A stretch of 64,000 nucleotides of DNA, taken from positions 248,001 to 312,000 of the forward strand of contig NZ_FWFP01000001.1 in the NCBI RefSeq assembly GCF_900172215.1, given 5' to 3'. The translations under genes and the position numbers were made by a program. A model generated the notes under the pieces. That model was not told the origin of the DNA, searched no databases, and was given only the letters and a program-made list of their open reading frames with translations. The stretch is from Ruegeria meonggei (GTDB lineage: Bacteria; Pseudomonadota; Alphaproteobacteria; Rhodobacterales; Rhodobacteraceae). This document shows positions 44,410 through 54,128 of this stretch, one piece after another (position 1 is the stretch's first letter; each line of letters opens with the position of its first letter).

Positions 44410-45531
44410 CTACTCCGCCGCCTCTTGCACGGCATCCAGCTCTGCTGCCTTTTTCTCGACCTCTTCGACGATATGGTCGATCATCTGATCGTTGGACATC
44501 TTATGGCTGGCTTTGCCTGCCAGATACACCATACCCGATCCCGCCCCACCGCCGGTAAAGCCCACATCGGTCATCAGCGCCTCACCGGGGCCATTTACGA
44601 CGCAGCCGATGATAGACAGGCTCATCGGTGTTTTGATGTGCTCCAACCGGTGCTCCAACGCCTCGACGGTCTTGATCACGTCGAACCCCTGACGCGCGCA
44701 GGATGGGCATGAGATGATGTTCACGCCGCGATGGCGCAGGCCCAGGGATTTCAGGATTTCAAAGCCGACCTTGACCTCTTCGACCGGGTCGGCTGACAGG
44801 CTGACGCGGATCGTATCGCCGATGCCCATCCACAACAGATTGCCCAATCCGATGGCTGACTTGATCGTGCCGGACACGAGCCCGCCGGCCTCGGTGATAC
44901 CTAGATGGATTGGCGCATCCGTGGCCTCGGCAATGCCCTGATAGGCAGCCGCAGACAAAAAGACATCGCTGGCCTTCACGCTGATCTTGAAGTTGTGAAA
45001 GTCGTTATCTTGTAGAATGCGGATATGTTCCAGCCCGCTTTCGACCATCGCATCGGGGCAAGGTTCGCCATATTTCTCAAGCAGGTGCTTTTCCAGGCTG
45101 CCAGCATTCACTCCGATCCGGATCGAGCAATTGTGGTCCTTTGCGGCGTTGATAACCTCTTTGACGCGTTTTTCATCACCGATATTGCCCGGGTTGATAC
45201 GCAAACAAGCCGCTCCGGCTTCGGCTGCCTCGATCCCGCGGCGGTAATGAAAATGGATATCGGCGACAATCGGCACCGGGCTTTCGCGCACGATGTCCTT
45301 CAGGGCCTTCGAAGACGCCTCATCCGGGACAGAAACCCGCACGATGTCTGCGCCCGCTTCGGCAGCGACCTGCACCTGCGCAACTGTCGCCGCCACATCC
45401 GTGGTCAGAGTATTGGTCATTGTCTGAACGGCAATGGGTGCGTCCCCCCCGACGGGAACGTCTCCGACCATGATCTGACGGGATTTGCGGCGATAGATAT
45501 TGCGCCACGGACGAACGTGATTGAGCGACAT
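44410..45531 (-). CDS. ispG: 4-hydroxy-3-methylbut-2-enyl diphosphate synthase
   Basis: A 373-residue Fe-S enzyme of the MEP isoprenoid pathway (IspG/GcpE). The cluster cysteines are in [12 protein letters not shown] and [10 protein letters not shown]. The N terminus [20 protein letters not shown] and [11 protein letters not shown] are typical. It follows the RodZ-like gene by 71 bp on the same strand, and hemA lies further upstream. It needs Fe-S supply, for which ErpA, seen elsewhere in this window, is a known donor in other bacteria. Confidence 0.96.
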   Translation of the reverse strand: MSLNHVRPWRNIYRRKSRQIMVGDVPVGGDAPIAVQTMTNTLTTDVAATVAQVQVAAEAGADIVRVSVPDEASSKALKDIVRESPVPIVADIHFHYRRGIEAAEAGAACLRINPGNIGDEKRVKEVINAAKDHNCSIRIGVNAGSLEKHLLEKYGEPCPDAMVESGLEHIRILQDNDFHNFKISVKASDVFLSAAAYQGIAEATDAPIHLGITEAGGLVSGTIKSAIGLGNLLWMGIGDTIRVSLSADPVEEVKVGFEILKSLGLRHRGVNIISCPSCARQGFDVIKTVEALEHRLEHIKTPMSLSIIGCVVNGPGEALMTDVGFTGGGAGSGMVYLAGKASHKMSNDQMIDHIVEEVEKKAAELDAVQEAAE

Positions 45532-45602
45532 GGGAACAGGTCCAAGACAGGCTGAGTTGCGTCTTTAGATAGTCCGCCTACCGGGGCATCGCAATGGCTA
45601 GA

Positions 45603-46814
45603 TCACTCGGCCGGGGTTTCTTCGACCTGCGCCTGAAGTTCAGCCACCAGTTGCTTGAGCGCACTGTTTTGGTCTGCCTCAAGATCCGCAACCGCATAAA
45701 TGTCAGAGACAGCATCCTTGGACAGAACAACGCCTTTGGCCACTGTGCCTGGCGCGCCTGCCGGGCCAAAGTGATTGCCGTTCATCGAGAAATAGACCGA
45801 CCCTGACGCACCAGCGCGCAGCAGTGGCGGTTCTTCTGTCAGAGGAACCTCAAACACGCTGCCCTGTTCGACGGTGCCCAAAGTGCCTTCGAAAATAATG
45901 CTGCCATCCGCTGCGGTGACGCGCATCCAGGCGGGATCAACGGCAACAATTTTCAGCGTTGTATCGACTTGTTCAACCACCTGGGGCAGCGCCGGACGTT
46001 CAACAGTGTGAATTTCAGCGATCTGAACCTGAGGCAGTTCCTGCGGCTGGAATGTCCCTACCGTACGCGGGTCCAGAGTTGAAATTGGTGCATCGCGGGC
46101 CACCAGAACCGGAACGTCCAGAGCCTGAGGGCGGTACAACCGATCCAATGCCTCGGCACTTGGGGTTTCGACGGCGGCAACATCGCTGTTGTCCGTATTG
46201 CGTACGGCGTCCAGCGGATCGAGGTCCGACAGAACCACAGGTGCCTGTTCGACCGGGCTGACCTGAACCTGCTGAATTTTGTTCAGCACTGCCCAGCCAC
46301 CGTAGCCGATGCCACAGATCACGGCCATCAGAACCAACGACGAACCGATCGCACGTGGTTCTATCTGGCTAACCAAAGATTCCCTGCCCGGAATGTAGGG
46401 CGTGTTGGGAGAGATAAACGGATCCCGCCCCATCGGTCCGCGCGCTGGCAGGCCACCGGCCGATTTACGAACAACCGAAGCTTCGGCGGACATGCCATGC
46501 GCAACCTCGAACCCGCTTTCCTTGCAGAATGTTGCAAATGTGTCGTCGGGATTCATGCCAAGATAACGCGCATAAGAACGCACATACCCGGCGATGAAGC
46601 CGGGTGTATCGAATGCGTCAGGATCGGCATCTTCGATGGCTGCGATGTAGTTGGCTTTGATCCTCAACTCTCGCTGAACATCCAGCAGCGATTTGCCCAT
46701 GGTCGCGCGTTCGCCGCGCATCCTGTCGCCCAGACGCACCTCATAATCGTCAAAGCCCTTTGGCCTGACTTCGGTGTCGTCTTCGGAATCGCGCTGAGAT
46801 CTGCGCCCAATCAT
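45603..46814 (-). CDS. RodZ-like HTH membrane protein
   Basis: A 403-residue protein with a cytoplasmic helix-turn-helix domain (about 30-100, RGERATMGKSLLDVQRELRIKANYIAAIEDADPDAF-type), one membrane helix near 158-180 (LVLMAVICGIGYGGWAVL) and a C-terminal periplasmic DUF4115 domain (about 300-370). This is the RodZ architecture, linking MreB to the cell-wall elongation machine. It lies between ispG and hemA on the same strand. It could also serve a shape-related regulatory role; RodZ function is inference from the layout. Confidence 0.85.
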   Translation of the reverse strand: MIGRRSQRDSEDDTEVRPKGFDDYEVRLGDRMRGERATMGKSLLDVQRELRIKANYIAAIEDADPDAFDTPGFIAGYVRSYARYLGMNPDDTFATFCKESGFEVAHGMSAEASVVRKSAGGLPARGPMGRDPFISPNTPYIPGRESLVSQIEPRAIGSSLVLMAVICGIGYGGWAVLNKIQQVQVSPVEQAPVVLSDLDPLDAVRNTDNSDVAAVETPSAEALDRLYRPQALDVPVLVARDAPISTLDPRTVGTFQPQELPQVQIAEIHTVERPALPQVVEQVDTTLKIVAVDPAWMRVTAADGSIIFEGTLGTVEQGSVFEVPLTEEPPLLRAGASGSVYFSMNGNHFGPAGAPGTVAKGVVLSKDAVSDIYAVADLEADQNSALKQLVAELQAQVEETPAE

Positions 46815-46942
46815 CCCTGCTGCCCCATTCTGCCTGTGCGTGTTTCACGCTAACGGCGAATCATCCTTTTAACGATTCGCCCGATACTTTTGTTAGCGTA
46901 AGCTTAACACGCGACATTCTCGTTGCACACTTTGGCGTGAGG

Positions 46943-48166
46943 TTATCCGGCAAGTTCGGCGCGATTTAGCGCACAATGTGACCAAAGTTCGTCCATCGCG
47001 TGCACCAAACGGTTCATTTCGTCGGGTCCGTGCACCGGTGACGGGGTGAATCGCAGGCGTTCAGTCCCGCGGGGCACGGTGGGAAAATTGATCGGCTGAA
47101 CGTAAATGCCGTGATCATCCAGCAGCATATCGCTCAGCTTTTTGGTGTGCACTGGGTTGCCGACCATAACCGGCACAATGTGGCTGCCATGATCGATCAG
47201 TGGCATCCCCAACCCCTTTAGTCGCAGCTTGAGGATCTTGGCCTGGGTCTGATGTTGCTCGCGCAGCTCGGGCGCATGTTTAAGATACGCAACCGAAGCC
47301 GCCGCGCCCGCCGCAACCGCCGGCGGCAGCGAAGTCGTAAAGATAAAGCCCGGCGCGTACGACCGCACGGCGTCACACATCTTGGCGCTGGCTGCAATAT
47401 AGCCGCCCATGACGCCAAACGCCTTGGCCAGCGTGCCGTTGATGATGTCGATGCGATGCGCCAGCCGATCACGTTCGGTCACGCCGCCCCCGCGGGGGCC
47501 GTACATACCAACCGCGTGGACTTCGTCGATATAGGTCAGCGCGCCAAATTCGTCCGCCAGATCACACAGTGCTTCGACAGGGCCAAAGTCGCCATCCATC
47601 GAGTAGACCGATTCAAACGCGATCAGTTTGGGTGCCGCCGGATCGTCTGCCTCAAGCAGTTCCCGCAGATGGGCGACGTCATTGTGGCGGAAGATACGTT
47701 TGGACCCGCCATTGCGACGCACGCCTTCGATCATCGACGCGTGGTTCAGTGCATCGGAATAGATGATCAGGCCGGGAAACAGTTTCGACAATGTGCTCAG
47801 CGTGGCGTCATTGGCAATGTAGGCAGAGGTGAAAAGCAGTGCGGCCTCTTTGCCGTGCAGATCAGCCAGTTCGGCCTCAAGCTGTTTGTGATAGACCGTG
47901 GTGCCCGAGATGTTGCGCGTGCCGCCCGACCCGGCACCGGCGGCATCAACGGCCTCGTGCATGGCGTTCAGAACAACAGGGTTTTGGCCCATGCCCAGAT
48001 AATCATTGCCACACCAAACGGTGATATTCTGCTGTGACCCGTCCGACCGTGTTCGAACGGCATGCGGAAAGTGACCATTCCGGCGTTCGATGTCGATGAA
48101 GGTCCGGTAGCGACCTTCGTCATGCAGCCTGGCAATCGCAGTATCGAGCTGAGCAGTATAGTCCAC
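46943..48166 (-). CDS. hemA: 5-aminolevulinate synthase
   Basis: A 407-residue PLP enzyme that makes 5-aminolevulinate from glycine and succinyl-CoA, the C4 entry to heme and bacteriochlorophyll in Alphaproteobacteria. The PLP lysine is K248 in [32 protein letters not shown] is the conserved block before it. Length matches. A perfect FNR-type box lies 135 bp upstream with a -10 hexamer in the right place, so oxygen-dependent control is likely. Confidence 0.96.
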   Translation of the reverse strand: MDYTAQLDTAIARLHDEGRYRTFIDIERRNGHFPHAVRTRSDGSQQNITVWCGNDYLGMGQNPVVLNAMHEAVDAAGAGSGGTRNISGTTVYHKQLEAELADLHGKEAALLFTSAYIANDATLSTLSKLFPGLIIYSDALNHASMIEGVRRNGGSKRIFRHNDVAHLRELLEADDPAAPKLIAFESVYSMDGDFGPVEALCDLADEFGALTYIDEVHAVGMYGPRGGGVTERDRLAHRIDIINGTLAKAFGVMGGYIAASAKMCDAVRSYAPGFIFTTSLPPAVAAGAAASVAYLKHAPELREQHQTQAKILKLRLKGLGMPLIDHGSHIVPVMVGNPVHTKKLSDMLLDDHGIYVQPINFPTVPRGTERLRFTPSPVHGPDEMNRLVHAMDELWSHCALNRAELAG

Positions 48167-48273
48167 CGATGTCTCCTTACGTGCCCAGCCCTATTCGCAC
48201 CGACCAGGCGTCTCCCGCAGTAACAGCACGGACGAATCCATCCTGACACCAACGCGCTTCCTTGTACCGCCAA

Positions 48274-48279
48274 CTTATA
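48274..48279 (-). promoter_or_regulatory. Probable -10 hexamer of the hemA promoter
   Basis: TATAAG on the minus strand. Transcription would start at about 48267. The centre of the FNR-type box (48307.5) then sits about 41 bp upstream, the class II activator position. Confidence 0.6.
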
Positions 48280-48300
48280 GACGACAAGCAAACCACATTA

Positions 48301-48314
48301 TTGATTTGCATCAA
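48301..48314 (-). promoter_or_regulatory. FNR/FnrL-type box upstream of hemA
   Basis: TTGATTTGCATCAA matches the TTGAT-N4-ATCAA consensus in all ten fixed positions. It is 135 bp upstream of the hemA ATG. In Rhodobacter sphaeroides FnrL is known to control hemA. Confidence 0.85.
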
Positions 48315-48488
48315 ATACCGGTTTGGAACCTAGTCGACAAGTATAGTTACGGCTTTGCGACGTGAGGAAACGACGCAGGCACCTGCACTATGTTTCCGAT
48401 ATTATACCATATTTGCGGTAAAGCGCACTGGACGACGCCGGTGGCGCTGATAGGGTTCGGCCAAACCATACCCAAGCAGGAGCCCCCA

Positions 48489-49874
48489 ATGTCTCTGGAC
48501 GCTGTTTTGAACCGCATTGATGCTGATCTTCAAACCTCGATCGACCGCCTGATGGAGCTGTTGCGCATTCCCTCTATTTCGACTGATCCGGCCTATGACA
48601 CTCAGGTCAGCCAGGCCGCTGACTGGCTGGTGGCTGATCTGAAAAGTATTGGAATCGCAGCAGAAAAGCGTGAAACGACGGGCCATCCCATGGTGGTTGG
48701 CCATGTCGGAGAGGACAACGATACCCCTCATATCCTGTTTTACGGACATTACGACGTGCAGCCGGTCGACCCGCTGGACCAGTGGAATCGCGATCCGTTC
48801 GACCCTGCCATTGAAGACACCGAAAACGGCCCCGTGATCCGTGGGCGCGGATCGTCAGACGACAAGGGGCAGCTGATGACCTTTGTCGAGGCCTGCCGCG
48901 CCTGGAAGGTCGTTCACGGCGCTCTGCCCTGCCGCATCACTTTTTTCTTCGAAGGCGAAGAGGAATCGGGGTCTCCTTCTCTGGTTCCGTTCTTGCGCGA
49001 AAACGCGGCCGAGCTGAAGGCCGATCTGGCATTGGTTTGCGATACGTCGATGGTATCGCGCGGCGTTCCGTCGATCGCATCACAGCTGCGCGGCATGCTA
49101 AAGGACGAGTTCACTATCATCGGCCCGCGTATTGATCTTCATTCCGGCCATTACGGCGGTCCAGGCCTGAACCCCCTGAGGGAACTGTCCAAAATCGTGG
49201 CCTCATTCTACGACGACGAAACAGGCCGCGTCGCTGTCGAAGGCTTCTATGACGGTGTCCACGAGGTCCCGGCAGAACAACTGCGTCAATGGCAAGGCTG
49301 CGGGTTTGATGAGGCCGACTACCTTAGCTCGGTTGGATACACGCAGCCTCATGGTGAAAAAGAGTACTCGACCCTCGAGCAACAATGGGCCCGTCCAACG
49401 CTGGAAGTGAACGGCCTGTGGGGCGGCTATAACGGAGCAGGATCCAAAACGGTGATCCCGTCGCAGGCGCATTGCAAGATTACCTGCCGCCTGGTGGGCG
49501 ATATGGACCCGGACGCGCTGCGCGACAAAATCCGAGCGCATGTGCAACAGAACCTCTCACCCGATGCGAAAGTTGAATGGGACAATGATCTTGAGGGCGC
49601 CCCTGCGTCGGGAATGAATCTGGATCGCCCCGAATTCGAGGCCGCGCGCGGCGCGCTGTCTGACGAATGGGGCCGCGAGGCTGTATTCACTGGGATGGGC
49701 GGCTCAATTCCCGTTGTTGGATATTTCAACACGGAACTTGGGTTGGATTCGATGCTGGTCGGCTTCGCCAATGACGACGACGCCATTCACTCACCGAATG
49801 AAAAGTACGACGTGAAGAGCTTTCACAAAGGCATTCGGTCCTGGGCCCGTATTCTGGACGCACTGACCACCTAA
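48489..49874 (+). CDS. M20-family dipeptidase
   Basis: A 461-residue zinc peptidase (M20/M25/M40). The metal-binding block FYGHYDVQPVDP and the acidic catalytic block FFFEGEEESGSPSL are clear, and the C terminus has DDAIHSPNEKYD. A lid domain is expected in the middle (about 200-340). The ATG at 48489 (MSLDAVLNRIDADL) has an AGGAG site; 33 upstream codons of open frame are dropped. The substrate class is dipeptides or N-acyl compounds. It is a single gene. Confidence 0.9.
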   Translation: MSLDAVLNRIDADLQTSIDRLMELLRIPSISTDPAYDTQVSQAADWLVADLKSIGIAAEKRETTGHPMVVGHVGEDNDTPHILFYGHYDVQPVDPLDQWNRDPFDPAIEDTENGPVIRGRGSSDDKGQLMTFVEACRAWKVVHGALPCRITFFFEGEEESGSPSLVPFLRENAAELKADLALVCDTSMVSRGVPSIASQLRGMLKDEFTIIGPRIDLHSGHYGGPGLNPLRELSKIVASFYDDETGRVAVEGFYDGVHEVPAEQLRQWQGCGFDEADYLSSVGYTQPHGEKEYSTLEQQWARPTLEVNGLWGGYNGAGSKTVIPSQAHCKITCRLVGDMDPDALRDKIRAHVQQNLSPDAKVEWDNDLEGAPASGMNLDRPEFEAARGALSDEWGREAVFTGMGGSIPVVGYFNTELGLDSMLVGFANDDDAIHSPNEKYDVKSFHKGIRSWARILDALTT

Positions 49875-49883
49875 GCATCATTT

Positions 49884-49928
49884 GCGAGGCTCTGCCTCGC
49901 GCTCCGTGATATTTATCGCCAGATGAAG
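49884..49928 (+). repeat. Dispersed intergenic repeat, copy 5, with hairpin
   Basis: A hairpin with arms GCGAGGC (49884-49890) and GCCTCGC (49894-49900) is followed by the core (49904-49928), which ends GCCAGATGAAG. The arms equal those next to copy 2. GGATCC follows at 49932-49937. Confidence 0.82.
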
Positions 49929-49941
49929 TTCGGATCCGCCG

Positions 49942-50003
49942 CTTCATCTGGCCTCAAGTATCCCGGGGGAGTCGCGCGCAGCGCGGCGGGGGCAGAGCCC
50001 CCG
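49942..50003 (-). repeat. Dispersed intergenic repeat, copy 6, with hairpin
   Basis: The core is 49942-49966 on the minus strand, only 14 bp from copy 5, so the two copies are an inverted pair. A hairpin with arms CGGGGGC (49987-49993) and GCCCCCG (49997-50003) lies beyond it, next to the lpdA stop. Confidence 0.78.
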
Positions 50004-50015
50004 TCCCTGCATTGA

Positions 50016-51410
50016 TCACATGTGAATTACGCGGCCATAGGCATCCAGCACGCTTTCATGCATCATTTCCGACAATGTCGGGTGCGGGAAGACTGTGTTC
50101 ATCAGATCTTCCTCCGTTGTCTCCAATTGGCGCCCGACCACATAACCCTGGATCAGTTCCGTCACTTCAGCGCCGATCATATGGGCGCCCAAAAGCTCTC
50201 CGGTTTTGGCGTCAAAGATGGTCTTGATCATGCCTTCGGGCTCACCCAAGGCGATGGCCTTGCCGTTGCCGATAAACGGAAAGCGGCCGACCTTAATGTC
50301 ATAGCCCAGCTCTTTGGCTTTTGCCTCGGTGTATCCGACCGACGCCACTTGCGGCTGGCAGTATGTACAACCGGCGATGCTCTCGGGCTTTACCGGATGT
50401 GCGTGCTTGCCCGCGATCAACTCGGCCACCATCACGCCCTCATGGCTTGCCTTATGTGCCAGCCACGGTGCGCCCGCGATGTCGCCAATGGCATAGAGCC
50501 CATCGACACCAGTGCGACAGTACTCATCAGTCACCACATGCGTTCGGTCGATTTTGACGCCCAGAGCTTCCAGCCCCAGATTCTCGACATTGCCGACAAT
50601 TCCAACAGCGGAAATCACGGTGTCGAACTCGTGTTTCTCGACCTTCCCTTTAACTTCGATATGCGCAGTAACCTTGCCCTTGGCACGATCCAACTGCTTG
50701 ACCATCGCCTTTTCCATGATGGTCATGCCTTGTTTGGCGAACGCTTTCTTAGCAAAGGCGCTGATCTCCGCGTCCTCGACCGGCAGCACACGGTCCATGA
50801 CCTCGACCACGGTCGTGTCAGCACCCAGTGTATTATAGAAACTGGCGAATTCGATCCCGATCGCGCCCGAGCCGATAACCAACAGCTTTTTCGGCATCCG
50901 CGGCGGCTGCAGCGCGTGTTTGTAGGTCCAGACCAGATCTCCATCGGCTTCTAACCCCGGCAATTCACGGGCGCGTGCGCCAGTGGCCAGAATAATGGAC
51001 TTAGCCGTCAGTTCCTCGGTCCCTTTGTCGGTTTTGACAGAAACCTTGCCCTTGGCGGGAATCGTGGCCTCTCCCATCACAACGGCGACTTTGTTTTTCT
51101 TCAGCAGATGTCCAATTCCACCCGAAAGCTGCGCAGCAACCCCGCGCGAGCGTTTGACAACGGCGTCGAGATCATAGCCGATCTTGTCCGCTTTCAGGCC
51201 AAAATCCTTGGCGCGCTCCATCAGGTGGAACACCTCGGACGAGCGCAGCAGAGCTTTGGTCGGGATACAACCCCAGTTCAAGCAGATGCCTCCCAGATGC
51301 TCTCGTTCGACAACAACTGTTTTCAGGCCCAACTGCGCCGCGCGGATGGCGGCAACGTACCCACCCGGACCCGAGCCGATTACGATCAGATCAAAAGAAT
51401 TTGCAGCCAT
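50016..51410 (-). CDS. lpdA: Dihydrolipoyl dehydrogenase (E3)
   Basis: A 464-residue flavoprotein that reoxidises lipoamide in 2-oxo-acid dehydrogenase complexes. The FAD fold VIGSGPGGYVAAIRAAQLG, the redox disulfide GGICLNWGCIPTKALL, the NAD fold VIGSGAIGIEFASFY and the C-terminal HPTLSEMMHE with the catalytic histidine are present. It is not next to pdh or suc genes in this window. A 9-bp-arm palindrome lies 30-53 bp upstream of the ATG. Confidence 0.96.
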   Translation of the reverse strand: MAANSFDLIVIGSGPGGYVAAIRAAQLGLKTVVVEREHLGGICLNWGCIPTKALLRSSEVFHLMERAKDFGLKADKIGYDLDAVVKRSRGVAAQLSGGIGHLLKKNKVAVVMGEATIPAKGKVSVKTDKGTEELTAKSIILATGARARELPGLEADGDLVWTYKHALQPPRMPKKLLVIGSGAIGIEFASFYNTLGADTTVVEVMDRVLPVEDAEISAFAKKAFAKQGMTIMEKAMVKQLDRAKGKVTAHIEVKGKVEKHEFDTVISAVGIVGNVENLGLEALGVKIDRTHVVTDEYCRTGVDGLYAIGDIAGAPWLAHKASHEGVMVAELIAGKHAHPVKPESIAGCTYCQPQVASVGYTEAKAKELGYDIKVGRFPFIGNGKAIALGEPEGMIKTIFDAKTGELLGAHMIGAEVTELIQGYVVGRQLETTEEDLMNTVFPHPTLSEMMHESVLDAYGRVIHM

Positions 51411-51439
51411 GCTTCCCTCTCGGCACAGGTCGGTTGAAG

Positions 51440-51463
51440 ATTTAGTTTACCATTAAACTAAAT
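51440..51463. promoter_or_regulatory. Palindromic operator candidate at the lpdA promoter
   Basis: Perfect arms ATTTAGTTT (51440-51448) and AAACTAAAT (51455-51463) around a six-base centre. On the minus strand TTGCAA and TAAATC with an 18-base gap overlap it, so a bound regulator would occlude a possible promoter. Confidence 0.5.
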
Positions 51464-51626
51464 TGCAAAACGCATCAATACTATCCCGCCGCGACAAAAC
51501 GGACGCCGGGTCAACACATGAGTGTCATGCAGTTTTCAGCCTATACCGGGCAGGTTTCAATGGCTAGAAGATAGGGGCTGGGCATCCCTGGCATTTGTGG
51601 AAACCAAGTTATTTGAAAGTCTTACC

Positions 51627-52061
51627 ATGGCCAGAACGCTTAAGAATTTGCTGCTTGCCCTGCTGAACGCCACGCTCATTCTATTAGCACTGTGCTTGTT
51701 TTTGGGATGGAAACTTGCCTCGACCGTTGAAGATGTGACCACAGTTTTCGCGGAGAAGGTCCAAATCGTTGCCCCGCTGCGAACAGAAATTCAGGGCGTA
51801 CGCGGAGAACTTACAGCGCTGCGCAGTGACCTTGCCGCGCTTCAGGTATCGGATATCACGGAAAACAGCGCCGCGGCGCAACGGATTTCCGATACCCTGA
51901 CCAAGCTTGACGCGTTGGAGCAACAGATGCAGACCTCGCAGCAGCGGGTTGCTGAGCTCATGGACACTCCTGGCCTGCTTATTAACACAGCCATAGAAAA
52001 TGCAGCCGACGTGGTCGCCGACCGGATCACTGCGGTTCGTGGATGTGTGCCGGCGTCCTAG
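51627..52061 (+). CDS. Small membrane-anchored coiled-coil protein
   Basis: A 144-residue protein with one N-terminal hydrophobic helix (about 5-28, LLLALLNATLILLALCLFLGW) and a long helical region (about 45-115) rich in leucine, glutamate and glutamine heptad-like positions. I do not recognise a family. The ATG at 51627 is chosen because it opens directly into the membrane helix; the ribosome site is weak. Its TAG overlaps the TAG of the convergent DUF924 gene through the palindrome CTAG. Confidence 0.65.
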   Translation: MARTLKNLLLALLNATLILLALCLFLGWKLASTVEDVTTVFAEKVQIVAPLRTEIQGVRGELTALRSDLAALQVSDITENSAAAQRISDTLTKLDALEQQMQTSQQRVAELMDTPGLLINTAIENAADVVADRITAVRGCVPAS

Positions 52062-52636
52062 CCGGCAGCTTGAAGTTCTCGCACCGTTACACCGTACCCA
52101 CCCATGTCAACATACGCCGCCTCATGCTCGGTCATGGGACGAGACAGCGCTTCGTTGCGATAAGGGAAACGACCAAATTGGCGGATCACTTCTCGATGCG
52201 CGCGCGCATGCAACAGGTTGCTTGAATCACTGTCGTTAATGTTCTGACACATCAGGCGCACACAGCGTTCCTGATCACACAGGTTTTCCGAGTGCATCAT
52301 CGGCAGATAAAAGAACTGCCGCGCCGGTTCGTCGATCTTCAGATCCCAGCCCTTGTCCACAGCGCATTTCGCAGCCGACAAGGCAGCACGATCCGACGAA
52401 AACGCCTTGGCGCTGTCACGGAACATGTTACGTGGGAATTGATCCATCAGAATGACGTACGCCAATGATCCGCTTGGATAGGTTAACCAGAGAGAAAACC
52501 TGCCTTCACTCGCGGCTTGCCAGGTGGTCAAAAACCGTTCGCGAATTTCAGCATCCAAAGCGTCGTCCTGTAGATACCAACCCTTGGGACCGACCTCATC
52601 TAACCAAAAACTCAATACTTCTTCAGGACCTACCAT
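52058..52636 (-). CDS. DUF924 family protein
   Basis: A 192-residue protein of DUF924. Typical blocks are EEVLSFWLDEVGPKGWYLQDDALD, the LAYVILMDQFPRNMFR segment and FYLPMMHSE. The fold is all-helical and TPR-like; the function is not established. The ATG at 52636 is preferred, with 15 codons of upstream open frame removed. It is the last gene of the strand run AsmA-like, queA, MFS, DUF924. Confidence 0.88.
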   Translation of the reverse strand: MVGPEEVLSFWLDEVGPKGWYLQDDALDAEIRERFLTTWQAASEGRFSLWLTYPSGSLAYVILMDQFPRNMFRDSAKAFSSDRAALSAAKCAVDKGWDLKIDEPARQFFYLPMMHSENLCDQERCVRLMCQNINDSDSSNLLHARAHREVIRQFGRFPYRNEALSRPMTEHEAAYVDMGGYGVTVRELQAAG

Positions 52637-52745
52637 TGCCCTAACTCCGTCGTGTTGCCCTCCCCAGGGACGTAACGTCATTTAATGCCGTTTTACAGAT
52701 TTGTGACAGTAAAAAATTGCAACACTTGCGACATATTTCTGTGTG

Positions 52746-54017
52746 CTAGGCAACATCTTGCGATTCCTGCTCGGCTTCGGCGGCCTCGATGGCGACTTCC
52801 TGTGCCACTTCCAACGCAACAGGAGAGGCCGTGGGGTATAGCGGAGACATCGTTCCGGTTTCGTCAACCGGGATCGCCGCGCGCTGTGTCATGCGATACA
52901 ACGCATAACACGCTATCAAGACGAGTAGCGTTGCAATGAACAGGAAGAACCCTGCTGGCCCGAACACCGCATCTCCCATAAGCCAACCGGTGATCAGCGG
53001 CCCCGCGATGGCCCCCGTGCCGTTGATAAAGATCAACCCACCCGACGCCGCGGCCATATCCTCGTGTTCGAGAAAGTCGTTGGCATGCGCAATAAGCAAG
53101 GAATAAAGCGGGTTTGACATACCGCCGATCACAAAAGACGCGACAAGCAGGATCGGGAAATTCACCCCGAACATCATGCCCGCAACAGATCCGCAGGCGC
53201 CGGTGATGGCCGCCAACATGATCAGGAAACGCCGATCCATCCGATCCGAGAACCATCCCAGCGGGTATTGCAGCACCACCGCCCCAATGTAAAACGTCGC
53301 AATGAAGGTCGAGATTTCGACCAGCGACAGACCAGCACGCGCGCCGTAAACCGAAGCCATACCGAATTGTGCCGAGAATACACCGCCCAGAAGGAACATC
53401 CCAACACAGCCCAGCGGTGATTTTCCCATCAACTCACGCAATGTCATTGGTTTGGTTGTGTCGAACGCGGGCGTAGGTGAAATGGACAACAAAATCGGCG
53501 CGAATGACACTGAAACCAGAATGGATGCAATTACGAATGTCTCGTACCCATTTGGATCGCCAATGAGCATCAAACCTTGGGCGCTGATGATTCCCGTCAT
53601 CTGCACGATCATGTAAAGCGAAAGCGCCTGCCCGCGATTTTCATTGCTGGCAGCATTGTTCAGCCAGCTTTCAGCCGTGACATACACGCCGGAAAAGCAG
53701 AACCCGATGATCACACGGCCCAGAATCCACGCGATCTGATCGGTCAGCAGCGGGTACATGATCATCACCGCTGAGATAAACGAGGCCAGCGCTGCAAACA
53801 CGCGCACATGCCCTACGCGCCGGATCATCTCGGGGGCCAGGCGCGAGCCGCCCAGAAAGCCCAGGAAATAGGCCGACATCACAAAAGACATCTGCAGGGT
53901 CGAAAACCCCTCGATCTCACCCCGGACGCCGAGGATAGTGCCCTGCAGGCCATTGCCGACCATCAGCAGACCCATACCAAGAAGAAGCGCCCACGCGCTG
54001 GACAGGACCTGAATCAT
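52746..54017 (-). CDS. Major facilitator superfamily transporter
   Basis: A 423-residue carrier with about 12 helices. The MFS-type loop after helix 2 reads GGSRLAPEMIRRVGHVRVF, and the central loop reads WFSDRMDRRFLIML, both variants of the conserved loop motif. The sequence resembles the YcaD-type group. The C-terminal tail (about 390-423) is acidic and alanine/glutamate-rich. The cargo is unknown. It follows queA by 111 bp on the same strand. Confidence 0.88.
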   Translation of the reverse strand: MIQVLSSAWALLLGMGLLMVGNGLQGTILGVRGEIEGFSTLQMSFVMSAYFLGFLGGSRLAPEMIRRVGHVRVFAALASFISAVMIMYPLLTDQIAWILGRVIIGFCFSGVYVTAESWLNNAASNENRGQALSLYMIVQMTGIISAQGLMLIGDPNGYETFVIASILVSVSFAPILLSISPTPAFDTTKPMTLRELMGKSPLGCVGMFLLGGVFSAQFGMASVYGARAGLSLVEISTFIATFYIGAVVLQYPLGWFSDRMDRRFLIMLAAITGACGSVAGMMFGVNFPILLVASFVIGGMSNPLYSLLIAHANDFLEHEDMAAASGGLIFINGTGAIAGPLITGWLMGDAVFGPAGFFLFIATLLVLIACYALYRMTQRAAIPVDETGTMSPLYPTASPVALEVAQEVAIEAAEAEQESQDVA

Positions 54018-54128
54018 TGGGGCCTCCGTGAAATGCCGACTAAACTCTGGATTCGTTTTGATATGAAAAACGGCTCTGAGCCCGCTTGTCTACGACATTG
54101 CCACGATCCGATCCCGACAACACGCCCC

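Larger units (their letters stand above)
48167..48488. other. Divergent intergenic region hemA / dipeptidase
   Basis: A 322-bp gap carrying the hemA promoter, an FNR-type box and, on the right, the dipeptidase start region with AGGAG at about 48478-48482. The stretch 48315-48460 shows no repeat or gene that I can support. Confidence 0.7.
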
